A program made the translations under genes and the position numbers. A stretch of DNA of 64,000 nt from CAUZIR01 sp034421295. GTDB lineage: Bacteria; Chloroflexota; Dehalococcoidia; Lucifugimonadales; UBA2962. The stretch is taken from positions 19,868 through 83,867 of the forward strand of contig DAOUKM010000017.1 in the NCBI GenBank assembly GCA_034421295.1, read 5' to 3'. Below the pieces are notes generated by a model. The model searched no databases. It was not told the DNA's origin and worked only from the letters and a program-made list of their open reading frames with translations. Positions 59,948-64,000 of the stretch are shown here, one piece after another (positions within the stretch are counted from its first letter, which is position 1; each line of letters starts with the position of its first letter).

Positions 59948-61222
59948 TCACTGCCCGCCGTAGATCTCCATGGTCGCCAGCATCCCGTCCTTGCTGGTGC
60001 CGCCCATGATTAGGGTTCGGCCGTCGTCCAGGCGGATGGCGCTGTGTTTATACCTGCCCGTGCCGAGTGACTGGCCGGTCGTCCAGGCACCTTCCAGGGG
60101 GTCGAAGAACTCGCTCGTGGCCAGGTAGCCGGTGCCGCCGGCGACCATGACGGTGCCGTCGGCAAGCAGTGTTGCGGAGTGCTCGCTGCGCGGGTCCGCG
60201 GTCTCGCCTGCCGAACTCCATGCATCCAGTTCAGGGTCGTACAGCTCGGTTGCCCTGATCTTGCCCTTGCCGCCTACGACCAGCACGCGACCGTCTTCGA
60301 GTAGCGTTGCGGTGTGGAAGGCGCGGCCGCGAGACATCTCCGCGGTCTGCGTCCATTTGTCGGCGGCGGGATCATAGATCTCGGTGGATTTGAGGTAGGG
60401 ACCATCCAGCTTGCCGCCTCCGGTGACAAGCACGCGACCGTCGGAAAGGACGGTGGCGGTGTGGTTGGCACGCTCGCTGAGCATGGGCGCCACGTCAGAC
60501 CAGGTTTCCGTCTCCGGGTCGTAGGCCTCGGTCTCGGCATTAAGTGCGATCAGGTGTCCATCCTGGTTCTTGCTCGTGCCGCCGATCATCAGGAACCGCC
60601 CGTCCGGCAGGACGACCGTCCCCATCAGGTCGTGGGGCCGGTTCATGGCGGGACCAAAGGTCCATCCGCCGGTGGCGGGGTCCCAGATCTCCGTGGACGC
60701 GAGCGGCTCCCGCTGCCCGCTGAGCCCGCCGGCGACCATGACACGGCCGTCGGGGAGCTCGAACAGGGCCGGGGACCTGCGCTGCTCGCCCATGTCGCTC
60801 GTAAAGGTCCACACGGTTTCGGTCGGTTCGAAGACCTCCGCAGTCTCATTGAAGTTGCCGCTCTGTGCCTGAAGGCCGACGGCCCTGCCACCCACCGCGA
60901 GCAGCCTGCCGTCGCTCATCTTGAGGGTCGCAAATCGCTCCCGCCTTGATTTCATATCGGGGCCGCTTGCGAACTCTCCCAATGTGGCCTGGCTGACCCT
61001 CACCTGGGTCGCACTCTCGCCTGGTGCCTGCTGCGCGGCTGGCTCGCCTCCTGAGCAGCCGACCAGGATACCGCCCGCCAGGACCAAGATCGCCCCGAGG
61101 GCCGCTATGCCCTTGGGAAGAGCGCGCGAGTGCGCGAGTGGATGACGTGGCCGCCGGGTGCCCGCCTTGGCCGTCCTTGCGGGTCGCCGACCGGCGAAAG
61201 ATCTTGTGTCTGGGTTATGCAT
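59948..61222 (-). CDS. Kelch-repeat lipoprotein without C-terminal domain (copy 3)
   Basis: This 424-residue divergent paralogue lies on the opposite strand. A long Arg-rich N terminus (about 1-37) is followed by a hydrophobic segment and the lipobox ILVGC. Seven kelch repeats fill the rest (MSDGRLLAVGG, LPDGRVMVAGG, LSDGRVLVTGGG, LEDGRVLVVGGKGK and others). It lacks the linker and tail domain of the other two. The open frame runs to 61939, but that part is antisense to the lipoprotein at 61401. ATG 61222 is the best start, though the n-region is unusually long. Confidence 0.8.
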   Translation of the reverse strand: MHNPDTRSFAGRRPARTAKAGTRRPRHPLAHSRALPKGIAALGAILVLAGGILVGCSGGEPAAQQAPGESATQVRVSQATLGEFASGPDMKSRRERFATLKMSDGRLLAVGGRAVGLQAQSGNFNETAEVFEPTETVWTFTSDMGEQRRSPALFELPDGRVMVAGGLSGQREPLASTEIWDPATGGWTFGPAMNRPHDLMGTVVLPDGRFLMIGGTSKNQDGHLIALNAETEAYDPETETWSDVAPMLSERANHTATVLSDGRVLVTGGGKLDGPYLKSTEIYDPAADKWTQTAEMSRGRAFHTATLLEDGRVLVVGGKGKIRATELYDPELDAWSSAGETADPRSEHSATLLADGTVMVAGGTGYLATSEFFDPLEGAWTTGQSLGTGRYKHSAIRLDDGRTLIMGGTSKDGMLATMEIYGGQ

Positions 61223-61349
61223 TTCCACCCCGAGGATCGAGAGAGGTAGGCGTTTTGCGCCCTGAATGTGGCGAGCCACTGCGGGCCTGAGTCTAAGTGT
61301 ACCGGTCTGGCCCGGCAACCAGACATCCATTGCCCGGCCGTCGACTCTC

Positions 61350-61368
61350 GTTGGGTTACAATCCCAAC
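61350..61368. promoter_or_regulatory. Inverted repeat around a -10-like TACAAT
   Basis: GTTGGG-TTACAAT-CCCAAC is a perfect 6-bp inverted repeat with TACAAT in its centre, 33 bases before ATG 61401. It could be an operator over the promoter. Confidence 0.3.
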
Positions 61369-61400
61369 CGCCCAGGCCGCATGATGGCCAGGAGGACGAA

Positions 61401-62054
61401 ATGACCTTGCTACGAACACGATTCTGGATCCTGTGCCTTGTTGCCGGGGCCGCCATTCTCTGGTCGGCTGCCTGCGGCGGGGAAGACCCGGTTCCCACTC
61501 CGGTTCCGACGAGCACCCCCGCCCCAACCGCGACGTCGACCCCTGCGCCCGAGCCCACGGCTACCCCGACGCCAGAGCCCACGGCGACTCCCACGCCCGA
61601 GCCTACGGCGACACCCACGCCCGAGCCCACGGCCACCCCGACGCCCGAGGCCATGCCCGAGCCCGAGCCCACCGAGGCGGCTCCGACCCCGTCTGCAGAG
61701 ATGATGGACGAGGACACCGCGAAGATGCCCGAAGAGGAAGAGGCCCCCCTGGCAACGGACGCGGCCTCTCTCGTCGGGTCCTGGAAGGGCGGGATGCTCG
61801 CCATGGGACTCCAGATCCCCTTCACCATCGAGTTCGCGCTCGAAGGAGATGTCCTTACCGGCCTGATGAGCGTGCCGGCCCAGGGGGTCGAAAACGCTCC
61901 CCTGACCGATATCAGCCTTGAGGCTGGCAAGCTGCTCATCCAAGATGCGGAATCGGGGATGGTCCTGGACGCCGAGTACGACGGCGTTCAGATCGAGGGG
62001 ACCTTCTCGGTGCAGGATTTCCAATTCGGATTCACGATGACCCGTGCCGAGTAG
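61401..62054 (+). CDS. Lipoprotein with TPTPEPTA linker and small beta domain
   Basis: This is a 217-residue lipoprotein. The signal peptide ends in SAAC (Cys25). A Pro/Thr stalk (about 30-95) is built partly from four 8-residue repeats. The C-terminal domain (about 118-217) begins GSWKGGMLAMGLQIPFTIEF, and contains GLMSVPAQG. It resembles the small beta-barrel found in front of some alpha/beta hydrolases, but no hydrolase follows. AGGAGG lies five bases before ATG 61401, so the start is certain. Function is unknown. Confidence 0.82.
   Translation: MTLLRTRFWILCLVAGAAILWSAACGGEDPVPTPVPTSTPAPTATSTPAPEPTATPTPEPTATPTPEPTATPTPEPTATPTPEAMPEPEPTEAAPTPSAEMMDEDTAKMPEEEEAPLATDAASLVGSWKGGMLAMGLQIPFTIEFALEGDVLTGLMSVPAQGVENAPLTDISLEAGKLLIQDAESGMVLDAEYDGVQIEGTFSVQDFQFGFTMTRAE
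61554..61649 (+). repeat. Four 24-bp tandem repeats encoding PTATPTPE
   Basis: Four in-frame copies lie inside the lipoprotein gene and encode its stalk. Differences are mostly at third codon positions, so the repeat is kept at protein level. Confidence 0.85.
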
Positions 62055-62066
62055 GCCGGGGCAGGG

Positions 62067-62087
62067 AGAAGGTCAGCCGGACCTTCT
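62067..62087. terminator. Hairpin between convergent lipoprotein and MetE-like genes
   Basis: AGAAGGTC pairs with GACCTTCT around a 5-base loop, 13 bases after the stop at 62054. It is not followed by a T run. Confidence 0.45.
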
Positions 62088-62195
62088 GCTGATGTCCTGA
62101 CCGGCGCGTGGCGGCCCCCACAGCCGACAGCCGTTTCTTAGGAATCCTGCCCTTCCCGGGGCCCTCTTGGTCTGCCTCTGGGAATGTCTTGCCGG

Positions 62196-63284
62196 CTATC
62201 CGTAGCGCTCTCGGAGGATCCTGGCCGCCTCCACCTGCCGGGTGAGCTTGAGGTAGCACTCGTCCAGAGGAATGTCGTGGCGTATGTCGGGAGCGAACCC
62301 GCAGTCAGGGTTCAGGCTCAGCCGCCCGGCGTCAACGTACCTGGTGGCCTCCTCGACCCGACCCACTATGTCCATAGTGGCGGGAATCGCCTCTGAACGA
62401 GGATCCAGGCATCCCAGTCCGATCAGCTTATCGTCGGGCAGCTGCCTGAGTATGGACACGCTCCCGGCGACAGGTATCGAGAACTCCATAACGAACTGGT
62501 CGACGTCGATCTTGTTGAGAGTGTCGATGATCGGTTCGTACCCTCCCTCCCAGTGCCAGCCGCGACTGAGCGAGTTCCACCGGCACATGTGCATGCTGAT
62601 GCGAACTCCATCGATCTCTCCGATCATCTCGTTGATCTTGCTTGCCCCAAGATCCAGGTCGTATTGCCGGTCTCCGTAGACGGGTTCACGCCTGGGGTCC
62701 AGCAACACCGCCAGGTCCGGCTCGTCGACCTGGACCACGTCCACCCCGGCGTCGCGAAGGGCCAGCACCTCATCACGCAATATGGGTACCAGCGCATCGA
62801 CAAAGTCCCTTCTTTCGGGATAGGCGGCCGTCGAGTACTCGGGGTCCCATAGCCGGGCGCCCAGGATGTAGGGCGAAGGTATGCATACCTTGGTCGCCAC
62901 TCGACCTGCGGTCCTTTCGAGCAGGAATCTCGCCTCTTCGGCCAGCAGGCCCGGCCTGACGACCTGGAGGGGTTCTGTAACGAAGATCCCGAAGCGTATC
63001 CCCGGTCTCGGGTCGACTGCAAAGCCGGTGCACATGTCGGCAACCACGTGCGTGTATGCGTGTCGGCGCCACTCACCGTCGGTTACCAGGTCCAGGCCCG
63101 CGGCCTCCTGTACCGCGATTGCGTAACCGACCGCCGCGTCCATCTGGGCCGTGCGCGCCGCCCTGGCCGACTCCGGTCCCGGCGAAGACGGGAGCATGGC
63201 CCGCACCGGCGCGGTGCGCGGTAGGCTTCCGACCACGCCCGCCGCGAAGGGGGTGTCAAGTCTGCTATTCGGTGTGCACGGCAT
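62196..63284 (-). CDS. MetE C-terminal-like methionine synthase / methyltransferase
   Basis: The 362-residue protein corresponds only to the catalytic (C-terminal) barrel of cobalamin-independent methionine synthase. The zinc ligands are visible as His232 and Cys234 (SMHMCR) and Cys328 (NPDCGF). Also present are GSLPRT at the N terminus, TDGEWRRHAYTH and QVDEPDLAVL. No MetE N-terminal half is encoded. Such short forms are common in archaea and some bacteria and may transfer methyl groups from a corrinoid or other donor. ATG 63284 has AGGAGGTG five bases upstream, so the start is firm. Confidence 0.85.
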   Translation of the reverse strand: MPCTPNSRLDTPFAAGVVGSLPRTAPVRAMLPSSPGPESARAARTAQMDAAVGYAIAVQEAAGLDLVTDGEWRRHAYTHVVADMCTGFAVDPRPGIRFGIFVTEPLQVVRPGLLAEEARFLLERTAGRVATKVCIPSPYILGARLWDPEYSTAAYPERRDFVDALVPILRDEVLALRDAGVDVVQVDEPDLAVLLDPRREPVYGDRQYDLDLGASKINEMIGEIDGVRISMHMCRWNSLSRGWHWEGGYEPIIDTLNKIDVDQFVMEFSIPVAGSVSILRQLPDDKLIGLGCLDPRSEAIPATMDIVGRVEEATRYVDAGRLSLNPDCGFAPDIRHDIPLDECYLKLTRQVEAARILRERYG

Positions 63285-63643
63285 GTATCACCTCCTGGCG
63301 CATCCAAAGCTTCGGAGATCTGCGACGCCTCGTTCTTACCGAGGTGGCCCTATCTTAGCCTTGTCGACGACATTTTCCGGGCCGTGGCCGCGGTTGACGC
63401 CGCCACCTTCCCGGGGCATCCGGCCAATCGCCCCACACGACGGGCCCATCGACGGTTGGACCGGTCGCGCGCTCGCCGAAGGCGGCGACCTGGATTTCAG
63501 GATCCTCAGGCGTCTTGGAACAAAACCGCGGCGCTGTACGTCTTATGCAACAGGGATTCCCTGTGTAGGTATGCCCCCCAGGGTCTGACACCGTGCGACT
63601 CGCGAGCTGGGGCGGTGACAACTAGAGGTTAAGGAGGAAAGAC
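63285..63643. other. Intergenic region, no gene found
   Basis: The 359 bases separate the divergent MetE-like and solute-binding genes. I see no RNA gene and no coding frame with family features. A strong Shine-Dalgarno site AAGGAGG ends it (63631-63637). No convincing promoter stands out. Confidence 0.5.
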
Positions 63644-64000
63644 ATGACAAGGTTTACTTTGCCCTTACTCCTGTGCGCGACCGCAGCAGTCTTCGCAGCG
63701 GCCTGCGCGAGCGATCCCGAGGTCGTGGAGAGGATCGTCGAGGTGCCGGTGGTGGTGGAGGAGATAATCGAGGTCGAGGTGGACAAGGTGGTGGAGGTGG
63801 AGGTGCCGGTGGAAGTGGAGGTGCCGGTGGAGGTGCTCGTCACACCGACGCCCGATCTCGCGACGACCGGACCGCAGTTCGGCGGGAACCTTCGGATAGT
63901 GTCGCAGGGCTCGATCAGCACGCTGGACCCTGTGTTCTCGCTGTTCTACGTGGTTAACGCCGTAGCCACGCAGATCTATGAGGGTCTGTACGGCTGGGAC
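63644..64000 (+). CDS. ABC transporter solute-binding lipoprotein, family 5 (N-terminal part)
   Basis: The gene runs off the right end; 119 codons are present. The signal peptide ends AAAC with lipid Cys about residue 21. A remarkable linker of almost only Glu, Val, Ile and Pro follows (about 25-66), and then TPTPD. The mature part starts GGNLRIVSQGSISTLDPVFS and continues to ATQIYEGLYGWD, the start pattern of SBP_bac_5 peptide or nickel binding proteins. ATG 63644 has AAGGAGG six bases upstream. Transport permease and ATPase genes would be expected downstream of the window. Confidence 0.87.
   Translation, partial: MTRFTLPLLLCATAAVFAAACASDPEVVERIVEVPVVVEEIIEVEVDKVVEVEVPVEVEVPVEVLVTPTPDLATTGPQFGGNLRIVSQGSISTLDPVFSLFYVVNAVATQIYEGLYGWD
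63736..63841 (+). repeat. Low-complexity (gaggtggaggtgccggtg) tract encoding Glu-Val linker
   Basis: The tract is G-rich on the plus strand with short imperfect 9-18 bp repeats. It encodes alternating E/V/P residues of the lipoprotein stalk. An open frame on the opposite strand is a shadow. Confidence 0.75.

Noticed and set aside
61554..61649. Possible CRISPR-like or minisatellite array
   Set aside because: Repeats are contiguous 24-mers without spacers and encode the Pro/Thr stalk of a lipoprotein.
61223..61939. N-terminal extension of kelch copy 3
   Set aside because: It is antisense to the lipoprotein at 61401, and its GVGVAVG repeats mirror TPTPEP codons.
63622..63921. Minus-strand 99-codon Thr/Ser-rich frame
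   Set aside because: It is the reverse reading of the Glu-Val linker of the solute-binding protein, which has the better start and signal peptide.

Overview
The window looks like one contiguous piece of a high-GC bacterial chromosome, most likely a Chloroflexota member of the Dehalococcoidia/SAR202 type. This placement is an inference. It rests on lipoproteins with TPTP linkers, a peptide-binding lipoprotein with a Glu-Val linker after its lipobox, a canonical tRNA-Trp T-box, a type A RNase P RNA, coenzyme F420 synthesis and a sarcosine oxidase operon. No 16S rRNA is present to settle it. I see no prophage, insertion sequence or CRISPR array. The only recombinase-like gene appears to lack its catalytic serine.

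Layout. 1-7150: end of argC, tRNA-Glu, a metal-dependent cyclase, two surface lipoproteins (one a CARDB/zinc-protease fusion) and a TPP-riboswitch-controlled thiG-thiE-thiS operon. 7200-16330: a DUF4349-PKD membrane lipoprotein, a Nudix hydrolase, ppdK, a BBE-type flavin oxidase and leuS. 16330-28900: soxBDAG sarcosine oxidase, leuB, EVE protein, Ldh2-type dehydrogenase, a cyclophilin-like/tenA pair, cofE, a CitE-like lyase with folB, and a small tautomerase. 28890-34900: a promoter, a tRNA-Trp T-box with terminator, then trpS-trpE-trpG-trpD-trpC-trpF. 34980-49860: VOC, RidA, HIT, YqeK, alcohol dehydrogenase, PLP desulfhydrase, PAS protein, rsmI, metG, polyprenyl synthase, NIPSNAP, Na+/Ca2+ exchanger, pyk, zinc-ribbon coiled-coil protein, degenerate recombinase, rnpB, tRNA-Trp and an SDR. 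49900-56160: amidase, an HcnB/HcnC-like flavoenzyme pair, a YtcJ-like amidohydrolase, tRNA-Leu and tRNA-Cys. 56330-64000: three kelch lipoproteins, a TPTP-linker lipoprotein, a MetE-like protein and the start of an ABC solute-binding lipoprotein.

How the parts fit. The best-supported regulatory circuit is the Trp T-box at about 28945-29253. Its specifier is TGG and its acceptor-sensing base predicts a G discriminator. The tRNA-Trp at 48975 has anticodon CCA and discriminator G, so both contacts fit. This leader would control tryptophan charging (trpS) and the anthranilate branch (trpEGDCF) together; trpB and trpA are not in the window. A second circuit is the TPP riboswitch in front of thiGES, with a tenA salvage enzyme elsewhere. 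A third theme is a set of exported lipoproteins whose domains look reshuffled: seven-blade kelch proteins carry a C-terminal domain that resembles a separate small lipoprotein at 1976.

Many genes overlap by 1-11 bases or start with GTG or TTG, so several starts below were chosen from domain alignment and Shine-Dalgarno evidence, not from the longest open frame.
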